In this document: one piece after another, positions 11,583-23,900 of the stretch
Position numbering within the stretch: the first letter of the stretch is position 1
How the letters are laid out: each line of letters begins with the position of its first letter
Assembly (NCBI GenBank): GCA_033032865.1
Contig: JAWHQI010000005.1
Coordinates: 10,564,001-10,628,000, forward strand
From: Dactylorhiza incarnata
Taxonomy: Eukaryota > Streptophyta > Magnoliopsida > Asparagales > Orchidaceae
Reading direction: 5' to 3'
DNA: 64,000 nucleotides
The notes under the pieces: generated by a model
Databases searched by the model: none
Told to the model about the DNA's origin: nothing
What the model saw: only the letters and a program-made list of their open reading frames with translations
Translations under genes and position numbers: made by a program

Positions 11583-13081
11583 TGACACGCTATTTCCACA
11601 CCTCTAATTAGCGGGCACGAAATGCGGTACGACGGCAGTGCACCGGTCGTTGTCAAGTAATAAAAGTAGGGAGTAGCTCCCCGAATATCGTTCTCAAAGA
11701 CAGCAAGTTAGGGAATACGATTTGCTCGTTAGGAAACAAATTATGGGGGTTCTAAGTTTAACAAAACAAGAAGGGGGTTTGGTTGATTTTATAGAGCGGG
11801 AAATGAGAAAACTAAACACCTATGCGGGTCGCAATCACCGCGTCACTTGGTGGATGGGTTTAGTGCAGGCCGCGATGTCGTGCTTCGCTTAGTGGATGGC
11901 CGGTGAGCATATGGATGAGGTGAGTGCAAATGTGAGGGTTGAGGGTCGAAGGCACCTCTTCGCTATCGCTTCCAGCTTTTGCTAGAGCGGGTGCTGGAAC
12001 GTGTGGGTGTAAGTGGAGCGGGGGCGGAGCGCATCACAACACAGCATGACGTAAAGACAAGTTCATAAATAAACTTCCATTCATAGACAAATAGATGTTC
12101 ATTCAGTTCATTACAACCATTAAGAGTACAAATCACAAAAAGAGAAGGGGTAGAAGTAACCACAAGATGAGAAGCCTCGCCGCAGATCGTGGTCGGAATG
12201 GGGGGTCATCATGACTCCTCCGAGCTCAGTCCTTGGTTGCTTCCAGGATGCAGAGGCTGTCACTACCTCTAACCGCTGCCCGTCTTCTTCTCAGAGCTGG
12301 GTTCACTTCTCCTTCACCCAATGGAGATGTCTTCCTCTTGGAATGCTGGCCGTAGATGGCGGAGAATGCTTCCGGAACCCTAGAATGACCTTAGGATCAA
12401 TGGATGAAGCTTTCCCATGGGGAGGAATGGAAGGAGGGACCTTGGAGAGGTGGAACGGAGGAGTCACGCTCAGAAATCGCGCCAAAAACCCGCTGATATC
12501 CCTAAAATCGCGGAACAACGCCTTAAATAGGGAGCAGAATAAGTACTGCGCACGGTCAGTGGCGCACGACCAATGGTCCTGCGCGAAGGAATGACTGTGA
12601 TCGTGCGCAGTCAACCTGTAGCAAAGGAAAAATAGAAAACATCGCACGGTCAGGGGCGCACGACCAGTGGTCGTGCGCGAAGAAAGGCCTGTGATCGTGC
12701 GCATATCTTTGGTCCGATCTCGATCTGGGCTGGGAATTAACGCACGATCAATGATCGTGTGCCTGATCGTGCGCGAAGGAATGCCCACGATCAGAGGCTT
12801 TTTAGGCCAAACATCACCCCGCCCCATCCGGAACGTGCACACGACCCCAGGACCTGCAGGAAAAGTACAAATAACCCCGATCCGTGCACATCACCGGATC
12901 CATAACACAGGCATACAGTAATATATAGGAAAACAATATGCCACAAAGGGGAACGGATTGCACAAAAGGCGCAGAGACGCCATGCTATCACTATAAGCGT
13001 ATATGAACAACAAATTAAGTGCAATGACACTAAAATAAACCCAAATGAGGCCAGAAATCACTGTATAAACCAGACTCATCA
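11583..13081 (-). repeat. Y 5' LTR, divergent subfamily
   Basis: On the minus strand it begins TGATGAGTCTGG at 13081 and ends GTGTCA at 11583. Its 1499-base length equals solo LTR S. The part at 12200-12450 matches the S leader region, but the first 350 bases match no other LTR here. Motif cluster 12545-12790 is of the GTGCGC/CACGATC type. Confidence 0.82.
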
Positions 13082-13647
13082 GGTATTTGTTTGGAGTAGG
13101 CTGTGTACACACCCATTTTTCAAGCTAAGTCTGGGGGTGTGGTACACTAGCGCTGTTTTGGGCATGTTCATGGTAAGCATTTCGATGTTGCTCATTTGGG
13201 TTGCGTAGCCGTTTCGTTTATCATTGAATATCATACCGTAACCTAAGCCCAATTATAACTCGAAGTCCTATTGATTTAACTTCTGAGTTTGCTAGTGCCG
13301 TGGAGATAGTGTAACCGGGCAAGCTTATGGTTCTCGTCGTTGATGGATTTCAGCGGAGTTATTCCCGAATTCCGGTCTTTAGCAACACCCTCCTGAGTGG
13401 CTTGTTTACTTTCACATCGGGCACGACCGCACAAATTCTTCATGATTCACCATCTGAGTACAAATAAATCTCTATTTACGCATGTATACTTTTGTAAATT
13501 AATTAGTATAGCTAGAATCTTCTTTTACAGAATTTCTATTTGCATGGGTATGATACTTCGCATCTGACTCTTTGTTTGCAATTCTCTACGCTAACCACCA
13601 TTTTCCCTACTCCGCCGGACTTGTTTGTTCGGGAAGCGCAAACAGTT
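13082..13647 (+). other. Non-coding 3' end of X interior (second half)
   Basis: This continues X beyond the Y insertion and matches the reverse complement of about 8334-8890. It contains another tract-like AAGTCTGGGGGTG at about 13127. No gene seen. Confidence 0.7.
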
Positions 13648-13660
13648 AAGTCTGGGGGTG
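13648..13660 (+). other. Polypurine tract of X
   Basis: AAGTCTGGGGGTG directly precedes the 3' LTR start TGATGAGTCC at 13661. Confidence 0.75.
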
Positions 13661-15397
13661 TGATGAGTCCCAATTATATACACATATATGGACTCATCTG
13701 GGCCGTTTATCTAGTCATTCCACTGCACTTTAGCCTTGTTCTAGCTCATATTTGTCCTTATATGCTAGGTGCACTTCTTGGTCTAATTTGGTGTGTTTTT
13801 TATGCTTATTCTCTTTTGATAGCCTTATCATTTTGTTGAGTGCCACTTTCAGTGGCCTGATTAGCATTTCTATAGAAACAGAAGTCGTGCAGGTGTTCCC
13901 GGTACAATTCTGTACAGGAACACTGCGTACGATCACTGGTTCTATTGCGCACGAGCACTGGTCGTGCACCGCTGATCGTGTGCACTTAACCCTTTTTTTA
14001 GTTCTATCTCGGACAGTGCGCACGACCACCTACAATAGTGCGCACGACCACCGATCGTGCGCCACTGTTTGTGCGCACTTAACATCAATTTTATGAGTTC
14101 TGTTTCGACCTGTGCGCACGACCACCTACGATAGTGCGCACGACCACAGGTCGTGCGCAACTGGTCGTGCGAACATGGTATTTTATAAATTTCTTACATT
14201 GCAGGCTCCACCCAGGCAGGCGCACGATCACAGGATTCCAGCGCGCACGACCACTGGTCGTGCGCTAATGACCGTGCGCACTGTTTATTCCAGCGCCTAT
14301 AAATACTCCTGCTCGCGAATTAGGTCGGGATCTATCATCTGACTCCGCCCAGCTCCGCCGTTTTCTGCCCTTTTTGCAGGGTTTCGCCTCCTTCTTCACA
14401 GCCCACCTTAGGGAGGATCTCCGGGCAAGCTTTCAACGCCAAATCGTCGCCGGAGCTTCCTCTCGGCCATCTACTTCATCCAAGAGCTTCAAGAAGGGAG
14501 TCAACCTAGCCCTCTTCTTCAAGATCGGAGCAGCTTGTGTGATCATTCCACCGGTTCGTGACACGAAGAAGACGGGTCCATTGGAGAGTAGTGACAACTC
14601 TCTCTACCCCGGACGCAGTTGAGGACCGAGCTTGGACGCGGATTGACAACCCGACGATTCCTTCCGTGAACCCTCAACAAGACTTCGGAGTCGGTCGATT
14701 TCGCACACTCACCTCCTCTTGCAGTTGATAGTTTAGTTGGATTTCTTATATGTTTGATGAAGTATACTTTTATTTGTTAACATTAGTATGAAATTATGTC
14801 TATGTGATTGAGTAATCTTGTTATATTTTCATTTGAGGTGTGCCCTGTGGTGTGGATTGTTTGTTGTGTTGTGCCGCCCTAACAATTGTTAGTGGTGTGC
14901 TTTGCGAAGAGGTGCTTGCGACCCTCATTCTGCCGTTCTCTCCACTCCATCCGCTAGCCTACTCTTCCATCCGCCTAGCGAAGCGTGGCATAGCGGCCCG
15001 TGTAATCCACTCGCCCTACGAAGCAGCGCGCTCAAGGCCTGCATAGTTCGATTACGCTTGCCTACTCTTCCATCCGCCCTTGCGACGCAGCGCGCTCAAG
15101 GCCTGCCTAGTCTCCATCCCGCCAAGCGAAGCATTGCATAGCGGCATTGCATAGGAGTAGTTGATAGCTTTTATTATATTTCCACAATCCAAAACCCCCC
15201 ATTTCCGCATCCGTCCAACGTAGAGGACTTCGATCTCATGTCCTTCCTCGATTGTAAACTCCACCTTACTGTGTTCCTTAGAGATTCGATACTCGGGGAT
15301 TACTCCTCGTTTCATATTACTTGAACGATCGGTACACTGCCGTTTCATGCCGCAGTCTTGCTACCGCCTATAGCGGTGTGCTAAGATTCGCGCATCA
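13661..15397 (+). repeat. X 3' LTR
   Basis: It is a near copy of 2457-4191. Motif cluster 13920-14285 includes GCGCACGACCACTGGTCGTG at 14243 and neighbours. TATA box 14297-14305. It ends GCGCATCA and is followed by the GGTTA duplication. Confidence 0.92.
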
Positions 15398-15632
15398 GGT
15401 TAGCACAAACAACACCTCGCGAGATGTATTCGGCGAGAACAGAAGGTCCCCAAGAACACAACATAACAAATAAAACAGAGGTATTAGAAGCAAGCGAGAA
15501 TTAATAAAAGCTAGTGGTACTTATGATCAAAAGAGAGAAAAGCCAACGAGTGGCCGATGCGCGAGTCACGAGTCGTAGCGAGATTATCTAACAACAATGA
15601 CATCCATTACAAATAAATCCATGACATAACAA

Positions 15633-16811
15633 TTAGCGAGAATCATGGGGTAGCCATTTCCAACTGCCCCCACCCCACGACCCAGATCTCGGCGGTACCC
15701 TGGAGTTGTAGTACTCCTCGGCCAATCGGCCCTCCCTGTCTGTCAGGTAGGCATAGTCTCTCATACTAGCTATATGAACCTCCGGCATTGTAGCACTCTC
15801 ATCCTGGTCACGATGTCTCTCCTGCCGGAGCCTCGCACATTCTTCCATCAAAATCGAGTGCCTGTCCTCGGCGACTTCTCTGTCTCGCCTCGCCTGCATG
15901 TTGAGGTCCATCAGCATCCTCCCGTGTTTCCTCAGCAAATCCGCGGCTCGCTACTTCAACATCTCGGGGTCTCGCGGATCCCCTAAGAAGTCCTCCACCT
16001 GGTCCGGAAGGGGGGACATCTCGTCATCGCCCAACTCAGAATCAGTAGGCGGATTTTCGGTATTGTCTGCGCAATATTGCGGAAAGGTCAGATGGCGCGC
16101 GTAAGTTCGCGCAGGGTTTCGGCGAGGTCAGAATGCTTACCAAGCGGGGGACGAGAGGTCGAGGGACGACCCTGGAACACGTTGTCGTAGTGAGGATAGA
16201 GAGATTTGCCCAAGCCGGCGGGGTAGGCTGCGCTGTTGGTAGGAGGGATCTTTGGCGGCGCAGAGCCCCCGGTCTCCTCGCTCGTCAAGAGCTGAAATCC
16301 AGGCTTGTCTATGATTTTGTCAAGAGGAGCAAGGGGAGACGGAGGCCGCGATGTCTGGCGTGCCGGAGACTTCAGGGGCGAGACTGTAAAAAGTAAGGAA
16401 CGGAGGTCAGATAGTTGATAAGAAACATTCTGGCGCGCGAGATTAGGATCGTACCGGTAACGTTCTTCCCTGCGAGGTTCATATTCGCCTGCAGGCTTTT
16501 GCGAGACCCCTCTGCGGGTTCTCCAGCGATCTCGCTCGGCAAGGCATCCTGCGAGTAGAAATGAATGACAGGCAAATTTATTAACGTGAACGGGAGGGGG
16601 TGGCTCGTACCTTCTCATTATGGCGATCGTCGGGGGAGGAGTCCAACATCGCGGAATCATCCCCGGTTCGGCGAGCCACCTTCGCCTTCTTAACTTTCAG
16701 CGACACGGTAGGAGGGGGCCGGTTCATCCAGGCGGGGACCTTGGACGTAGAAGGGAGCCCGCCGGCTCTCACCTCCCTCATGAGAGCCTTGATTTCTTCA
16801 GTAAGAGGCAT
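15633..16811 (-). pseudogene. Antisense gene 1 of G-left, four exons, one stop
   Basis: Exons are inferred at 16811-16611, 16548-16455, 16383-16141 and 16066-15633. The GT-AG introns are 62, 71 and 74 bases. The phases (0, 1, 1) join to one 324-codon frame ending TAA. The product starts MPLTEEIKA and has a basic KVKKAK stretch. Its middle is Pro/Ser-rich, and its helical, charged end (LLRKHGRMLMDL...) is likely coiled coil. The only break is TAG at 15951-15953. The homologous copy at 45.6-46.8 kb has CAG there but carries TGA at the next codon. The two copies were therefore inactivated independently, and the ancestor was open through all four exons. I do not recognise the family. The promoter would lie in or near the adjacent 3' LTR, reading backwards. 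Confidence 0.7.
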
Positions 16812-17006
16812 CTACAGACGGCTACAGTATCAGGCAAAGGAATAAGAAAAGAAGTGGCGGCACACGCCACTGGGGACTCAGGATGATATTTATAACCCAG
16901 TGTGGGTCCCACCAAAGATTCCCGACAGATCATCAAGTCGCGGGCGAAAACCAGGGGTTGGATGATTCTTCGCGAGCACAAATGTCCTCGCGAAGAGCGG
17001 GGATTG

Positions 17007-17762
17007 TGTACAACCCCGATATTCGCCAGGCAAAGAGACGGTCTAAAGAAGGCAATGGAACGGAGCTCGCTGAAGGGCGAGCGAGAAGGGTAGGTTGGCG
17101 AGACAGGCGGTCGTTGAAGACAAAGGGACTCACGCAAGAGGGGTCGCAAGATCCAGACTTCGCGAGACCGGACCTCGGCAGAAACCGCTAGGAGGGAACC
17201 GGCGAGGTCCTCGCAGGGCGATCGCCCTGAAGAGACACCGCGAGCGGGACTCGCGAGGGGGACCGCAAGAGCACCCCACATGATGGTTCTCGCAGTTTCT
17301 TGCCCATAAGCCGATAGGGTCAAATTACCCTGTCACCCTTGGTGGTCTGCCCTTAGCCTCTCCAAACAGCGGAGTTTAGCTGTTAGCAGACCCATTTGGG
17401 GTGCGGATAGTAAAACTAAAAGGCGGAATCTGGTTATTAGCAGGCCAGACCAGAAAATCTATAAATAGGACCTTAAGGGAACCTTTGGAGAGGACTTTGG
17501 ACTTCAGCTTCCCTCTCCTCAGGCTTTTCTTTGGTTAGCATTTCCAGAGCTCTCCAAGGTGCCCGAGTCTCAGCTTTGGCTTGGGAGGGGAAGCGCTCAA
17601 CGATCTTCCGGGTTAGTGGAGGGACCTCCTCGCTGTGACTAAAGTCTTAGTCAATTTCCTAATCTTCCGTCTACCCTCCTCGAGGGATCAGTAAGGGCTA
17701 GCCGCCCCTCATTTCGGTGAGGGCCCCGAGCTCCACAAGAGAACGAGAAATCGGTTTCAACA
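17007..17762 (+). repeat. G-left 3' LTR
   Basis: The 756 bases begin TGTACAACCCC and end GTTTCAACA. TATA box CTATAAATA at 17459-17467. The LTR is rich in CTCGCGAG and GCGAG words (17120-17275). It is followed by TAGTT and C gag. Confidence 0.9.
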
Positions 17763-17767
17763 TAGTT

Positions 17768-19139
17768 GGTTCATTTCAGCCAACTTGCCTCTGAGAGAGA
17801 TTATCTCTTTCTCAGATTTAAGTAAATCTAAACAAAGAGCTTTGAATTCATCTTTGAACTCATTTGAATTAAAATCAAAGGTAGATATTACCTGATCACT
17901 GTCATTTTCAGATTCTGATTCTTCTGAATTACTTGCTGAGGCATTGATAGCCATCATGCAGAAGTTCCTTTCTTCTTCATCATCACTGGAGCTGGATGAT
18001 GATGCATATTCTGACTCACTGCTTGAGTCAAATATAGCCATCAAGCATTGGTCCTTCTCATTTGCATTTTCTTCATCTTTAGAAGAGCTGGATGAAGATT
18101 CTGATTCTGTTTTACTCCATGTTTCAGCTACAAAGCCTCTTCCTTTATGTTTGTTTTTGTGGGAGGAGGGCTTGCTGGAGTGCCTTTTCTCTTCTTTCTC
18201 TTTTCTCTTCTCCTTCTTTTGGTTCTCTGGACATTCAGGTAGAATATGTCCAGGTTTCCTGCAACCAAAACAAATAATTTCAATAGAATTAGATTTGTCA
18301 TACCTTGGTTATTCTTTTGATATGGAATCCTTCTTTCTGAAGTCTTTTCTAGCCATCTTGTAGAACCTTTTGGCTAGTAGGATCATAAACTCCACTTCTC
18401 CTGGAGCTTTATCTTCCTCTTCAGTTGCTTGGAAAACAATGCTCCTTTCCTTCTTGGATGCTGGTGAGGGAGTAGATTGTTCAGCTTCTCTAGACTTGAT
18501 AAGCTAATCATAAAATTTAAGCTTGCCTAACAAGGTCTCAGTGGAGATATCATTAAGGATTCTGGCTTCCTTGATTAGCTAGATCCTAGAGTCCCATGTG
18601 CTGGGGAAGCACATTAAGATCTTATCATTGACTTCAGTGATGGAGATCACTTTGTCTAGAGATTTCAGCTCATTGATTATGAGGCTGAGTATGTTGTACA
18701 TATCTGCAACTGTTTCATTTTCTCCTTTCTTGAAATTCTCATACTGGGAGATTAGATGAGATCTTCTATCTTTTCTTTCATCTGCAGATCCTTCAACCAT
18801 ATTGTTGAGGGAGGTCCAGATTTCCCTTGTTGAGGTGCATTCCATAACCTTTTGAAAGATGTCATCAGACATTGTCTGTGCCAATATATTCATTGCTTTG
18901 GAATCAACACTTCTCTGTTTATTTTGAGCTTCTGTCCACTCAGGAGGTGGAACAGCATTATTTGTTGTTGTTTCAGCACTTGTTATTTTTGTAGGAGTAG
19001 GAGGTCCTGTCAAAATCACATTAAAAATATCTTCATCAATAGAGTTCATATATAATCTGATTCTTGCCTTCCATAGTGCAAACTTATTTAGATTGCACAT
19101 AGGAGATCTTGTGCTTGAGTATTCTTTGTTCTGTGCCAT
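17768..19139 (-). pseudogene. gag: Gag N-terminal part of copia element C (left unit)
   Basis: The start ATG is at 19139, about 90 bases after the primer site. The first 186 residues (to 18579) are open and have the copia gag pattern: NLNKFALWKARIRLYM, then ILAQTMSDDIFQKV and ISQYENFKK (UBN2-type gag). Beyond that come a stop, then a CX2CX4HX4C knuckle (about 18245-18290). An acidic Ser-rich region and the start of a coiled coil follow (LAEMNQL at 17768). The frame is cut by the G-left insertion at TAGTT. The rest of gag and pol of this left unit would lie to the left and is absent from the window. Its homologue is 47751-49122. Confidence 0.82.
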
Positions 19140-19224
19140 GGATTTTTAGTAAAAGAAACTCTAGAAGAAAATTTAAGATCTAATTGATCTTTTGATTCAG
19201 GTGTTAGCCTGTAAAAAATCAACC

Positions 19225-19238
19225 TACCTCTGATACCA
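19225..19238 (-). other. Primer binding site of C (left unit)
   Basis: On the minus strand this reads TGGTATCAGAGGTAGG, complementary to the 3' end of plant initiator tRNA-Met. It adjoins the shared LTR. An identical site is at about 49206-49221. Confidence 0.85.
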
Positions 19239-19240
19239 AT

Positions 19241-20681
19241 TAAAGGTGAGGTTATATCTTAGATTTACTCTAGAGGGGGGGTTAATAGAGTATTAAAAAG
19301 TTTTTCACTTATTTTTATAGCGGAATTAAAATAGTGATATTTAGATGCGTACTGAGTGAGTTATAAAAACAAATAAAGAAAACTGCACAGCACAGTACAG
19401 AAAAAATAAACACAATCACAGAGGACATAAGGATCTATAGTAGTTCCCCAATAAACATGGGTACATCTACTCTTCTACCACCCTTGGTAGGAATCCACTA
19501 GGTTTTTTTGATCAGGTGCCCTATCACCAATGGGGTTTTGATCAGGTGCCCAATACAACAACTGCAGGTTTTTGATCAGGTGCCCTGCCACCAAACAGTT
19601 AACTTTTGAAGGGAGTTAGAACCATGTCCAAGATGGGATAAAGAGGGTTATGAAGTTCTTCTCTGTCAATAATCTTAGAGAAGACTAGTGGATTTGTTGT
19701 TGTAAAGCTCCCCCTGTCTGATAGAAAATAGTTGACAGTTGATGAATAGAGCTTTCTCTTGAATGAAATATCTTCCTTGATAGCTGATGAATCTGAGAGA
19801 CAAAGTTTCTCAGATTTGTTGATGCTCTTGAAGATTTGAACTAGTAGCAGAATACTGAGAGTATGAAGATTGTTGATCTCTGAGAATAAAAGTGTGCTGC
19901 TGTTGAGGATGAACACTATAAAGCTTTTTGAATTTGTGTATTTCCTCTGGAATGTATCTTCTCTGTCGAATGATACTGTAATCCTTTTTCTTTTCTATCT
20001 TGTTACTTGTCTCTTTCGTTTTCCTTGACAATATATCTCGCATTTGAATTTCAAATTCTCTGAATAAGGAAAAAATAATCATGAGGATTATTTCTTGGAA
20101 CTGCAATCTGATCTTTAATTCCTTTTCCTTTTTAATAAATGATATCCTTTTCCAATAACCCAAACAACTATTTTCTCGGGAGAAGACAATGGAAAGGAAT
20201 TAAATAAAAAGGAAGGATATACTCCTTGACTTATCTGTAATATAGATCCGTTGCTGGTTTAGGTTGATATGTAATCAAAGAATAGGATATAACTGATCTG
20301 TCTGAAATTCATCGAGCTAAAATAAGAATTCGTTGATCTGAATTTTGAGCTGCTTAATCTGGCTGGAAGAATTGAGTTAGTCGATCTGAGAAGCACTTTC
20401 ATCGATCTGAACATCTTGATACTTATTCTTCAACCACAGAACTGAGTTCGTTGAACGCTGAGACTTGGCAAGTTCGTCGAACGCCGAGACCTGGAAAATT
20501 CGTCAAACTGGAACATGCCATTTGTCGAACGCAGTATGCATTTCATCGAAAGAAGAAACCTAGCTTTTCCTAAGTTCTAACAGCCTAAAACCTTGACCCT
20601 TAGACTATACATTGGGGTCAACTTAGTCCTAGTCAACAGATAGTGATCCTAGGCCAAATCAGTAGTAGGGTTGTTCCAACA
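19241..20681 (-). repeat. Shared (recombinant) LTR of C
   Basis: On the minus strand it runs from TGTTGGAACAACC at 20681 to about 19241. It contains the CTCTAGAGGGGGGG-type block near its 3' end that is usual in Sirevirus-like LTRs. It is homologous to the 5' LTR at 49223-50697. One side (lower coordinates) carries a primer site and gag, as for a 5' LTR. The other carries a polypurine tract and env-like ORF, as for a 3' LTR. It therefore serves both units. Motif cluster TTCGTCGAACG / GATCGACGAA at 20290-20545. Confidence 0.88.
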
Positions 20682-20697
20682 ATCTCCCCCTATTTGG
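20682..20697 (-). other. Polypurine tract of C
   Basis: On the minus strand AAATAGGGGGAGAT directly precedes the LTR start TGTTGG. Exactly the same tract precedes the 3' LTR of D at 33340-33353, and a close one precedes the 3' LTR of E. Confidence 0.82.
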
Positions 20698-20916
20698 GTT
20701 AGGATACTATTTGACAAAAATCAAATAAAATAACAGAAAAAATAGCAGAGCATATATATCTGACAGAATGTAAATTCATTTCAGTAGATAAAAGAACTAT
20801 AGTGCTCTGAGTTTAGATACATTACAAAAAATAGAAATTATACCAACACTAAATAATCAGAACCTTTACTTCTTCTCTGAAGGAGGCTTGAATATGATTT
20901 GCCTGTTTGGATTTTC

Positions 20917-23900
20917 TTATTCCTTTTTACTCATATAAAGGTCTTGAGCTCCCAGCATGGTTTGAAATTTAGCATGAGGAACCACGGCTGTTAGGTGCAT
21001 TCTTAAGTAATCTTCAGCATTAAATAGGTGCTTTGAACTGTACTTTTCAAATTCCTGCTTTCTGAACTCTGACATAGTTGAATACTGAGAATGTTCCTTT
21101 CCTTCTGCTTTAGCTTTGTTAATCTGAGCTGTGGCAATAGATTCCTTGAATCTAGCCATCTGAGAATTCTTTATGCTTCTAGATTAGGAGAAGGAGGCCT
21201 TTCATCAATATCACTGGCCTGATAGAAGAATTGATAATCAGAATTTCTTTTTTTGTGAAAAGAACCATCAGATAAATGATATTTATATACTGGGGAAGAA
21301 GATCTGGCAGATCCTGAAGGAGGAGCTCTGGCTGATCTTGAACTATGGGAGCCACTTGAGCTTCTATGACTTCCTTCTAATGTTCTTGAAGGCTGAGAGG
21401 AAGGCTTCTGAGAATATGAGGAGGACATCCCTGCTGATCCTGCTGCTGGAGGAGGAGGAGGATGATTGAACTTAACTGGCTTATCTGAGTAGAATCTTGT
21501 CTTCTTCATTTTCTTCCTTCTATTGTTCTCATTCCTGGAGAACCTCATTCATGCTGGTGAATCTTGTGTAAGGGTGATATTATGCAGAATGTAGTATGGA
21601 ACATCAATATTTGAGGAAGGAGGCTTGGGAACAGCCTTTGGATTAGATTTGGACTTTCTTTTCCTTGAAGATGTGTCGTCTGAATCATCATCATCTTCAT
21701 CTTCATCAGAAGAGGACTGAGGATTATTATATAAATCATCAACTACTTTAAGAGCTTCAGAAATATCTTTCTCAACATCAACATTTTGATCAACATCAAT
21801 ATCATCAAAATCTGGCAATGGGAAATCATCAAAGACAAAGGTAGGAGGATAATTTGATGAGTCCCATTTATATACACATTTATGGACTCATCTGGGCCGA
21901 TTTTCTAGTCAATGCACCACACTTTAGGCATGTTTACGATCATATTTGCTATTCCTTGCTAGGTGCACTCTTAGGCCCGTTTCGGTGTGCAATTGCGCTC
22001 CTTGTTATTGGGGGTAAGCACATGGTGCTCCCGAATCCTTTTTTCCTATGTTTATTCGGTGCTGGAGGTGTATTCCCAGCTGGTTTATATCGTGCAGGTG
22101 TTCCCGGTACAAATCTGTACAGGAACACTGCGCACGATCACTGGTTATACTGCGCACGACCACTGATTGTGCGCCACTGATCGTGCGCGTTCAGTTGCAG
22201 CCCAAAGTTGCTTTCTGAATTTGGTCGTGCGTTGTTACGCACGGTCTTGCATTCGATCGTGCGCTTTATTATTTTCTACAGTCTTGTCTTGCAGGTTTTC
22301 TGGCACAGCGCGCACGACCACCAACTTCCAGTGCGCACGACCACTGGTCGTGCACCACTGCTCGTGCGCCTTATTTTCTATAAATACGCAGCCCGTGATT
22401 TTAGGTCGGACAGCACTGTTTTGGGCGTGAATTCTTCCGCAAGCTCCGCCGTTTTCCCTCTCCTAGCTCCATCCATCCATCTCCTTCCTTGGGAAAGCTT
22501 CTTCCATCGATCCTAAGCTCCACCAAGGGTTTCGGAAGCTTTCCCCGCCATCTACAGCAAGCATTTCAAGTTGCAGCATCTCCTTTTGGGTCAAGGGGAA
22601 GAGACCCAGCTCTGAGAAGAAGACGGGTGATGGTTGGAGGTAGTGACAGCCTCTGAACCCCGGAAGCAACCAAGGACTGAGCTCGGAGGAGGCTTGACAA
22701 CCCCCCATTCCGACCAAGATCTACAGCGAGGCTTCTCATCTCGTGGTTTCCTCTACTCTCTTTCTTTTGGAAATGTATGCTTAACTTTCGTATTGAACTA
22801 GTGTGATTTCTATTTGTCTATGAATGAAATATACTCTTGTTTTATCTTTCGCTTGATGCTTTGTTGTGATGCGCTCCGCCCCCGCTACACTTCAACACAC
22901 ACATTCCAGCTAGTCATCTAGCAATTGCTTGTGGTGACTTTGGCGAAGAGGTGAATACGACCCTCACAAAACCCCGCACTGTGGCCATTTCACCCGCTTA
23001 CAAAAGCGCGGCATCGCGGCCGCTACATTCACACCCACTTTGCAAAGAGGTGTGTGCGACCCTCAATCGTCACAGTTACTTTCCGTACACGTGCCTTTCG
23101 AAGCACGGCATCGCGGCCGTTGCATCCATCCCGCCTTGCGAAGCGGAGTTTTGACCCGCATCTCATTTCTGTGTAGTAACTTAGGACACCAATCACAACG
23201 CCCTTGTTTTTACTTTATTTTACTCGTCGTAACAATTGACTCACCACGCATTCCGTTCACCAGAACCTGCATTCCTTGAGAGACGATATTCGGGGAAGTT
23301 ATTCCCAATTTTATTACTTGACAGCGACCGGTGCGCTTGTCGAACACGCATCAGAATTCATCACTCCATGTACTTCTGATTCTTCTTTTTCCTGAACTGG
23401 AGCTGGAATTATTTCTTCAACAACCGGAGCTGGGGCAGCTTCTTCAACAACTAGAGCTGAGGCAGCTTCTTCATCACAAAACATATCTGAACCTGCAACT
23501 TCATTCACTGGAGCTTCTTTATGAGACATCTCCCCCTGCCTAGTTTCAGGAAGCCCTGAAGCTAGGTCCCTAGAAGAAGGGACAGATGAGGAGGAAGGGA
23601 ATGAAGCAATTTTAGCAGAAAGGACAGATAGGACTTGAAACACTGGAGCAAGTTTTGCATCCAGGAGAGCATCTAGCTTGGGAGATATATGTTGGAATAT
23701 CTGATCAGCTAGAGATGAGAAATCAACATACACAAGGTCTTGTAGATGCTGAGATGATGATGGGAGAGAAGATAGAATAGAGGGCATGAAGATGTCAGTG
23801 GCATTTGATATGGGTGGATGAAAATCTTCATGAATAGGAGAATGAGGTTGGATAGGTGAGTGTGGAGATAAGAGATTGAATGATGGAAGGAAATCAACAT

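Larger units (their letters stand above)
6722..13081 (-). mobile_element. Y: X-related non-autonomous element with mismatched LTRs
   Basis: This minus-strand element lies inside X. The primer site is at 11557-11576, the gag-like ORF at 10116-11328 and the polypurine tract at 8318-8333. The outer LTRs are 11583-13081 (5') and 6722-8317 (3', truncated). They belong to different subfamilies: the 3' LTR resembles X, while the 5' LTR has a unique U3 and a U5 like solo LTR S. No target duplication was found, because the left end is deleted. The mosaic suggests recombination between different family members. Confidence 0.75.
2457..15397 (+). mobile_element. X: non-autonomous gypsy-like LTR element with one gag-like ORF
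   Basis: LTRs of 1735 and 1737 bases (TGATGAGTCC...GCGCATCA) flank the interior. The primer site is at 4198 and the polypurine tract at 13648-13660. The target duplication GGTTA is at 2452-2456 and 15398-15402, so this is a clean insertion into G-left. The interior, once Y (6722-13081) is taken out, is only about 3.1 kb. It holds one ORF with a zinc knuckle and no protease, reverse transcriptase or integrase. The layout resembles plant elements described as TR-GAG (terminal repeats plus gag only). Mobilisation would need enzymes from another gypsy element. Confidence 0.88.
849..17762 (+). mobile_element. G-left: truncated Ty3/gypsy (Tat-like) element, 3' part
   Basis: Bases 849-2456 and 15398-17762 match 43790-45383 and 45384-47745 of the complete element G. 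The gap is element X. Only the 3' region survives: antisense gene 2, antisense gene 1, polypurine tract and 3' LTR. The gag-pol part is missing because the copy is cut at about 849 against an NF fragment. The right flank after the LTR is TAGTT followed by C gag, identical to the right flank of G. This copy and G therefore descend from one insertion that was later duplicated. Confidence 0.88.

Noticed and set aside
15398..17006. Treating the full 2.36 kb of 15398-17762 as one long LTR
   Set aside because: The G 5' LTR starts at the part matching 17007 with the TAGTT duplication. The sequence before it is interior, with antisense gene 1 and the polypurine tract.
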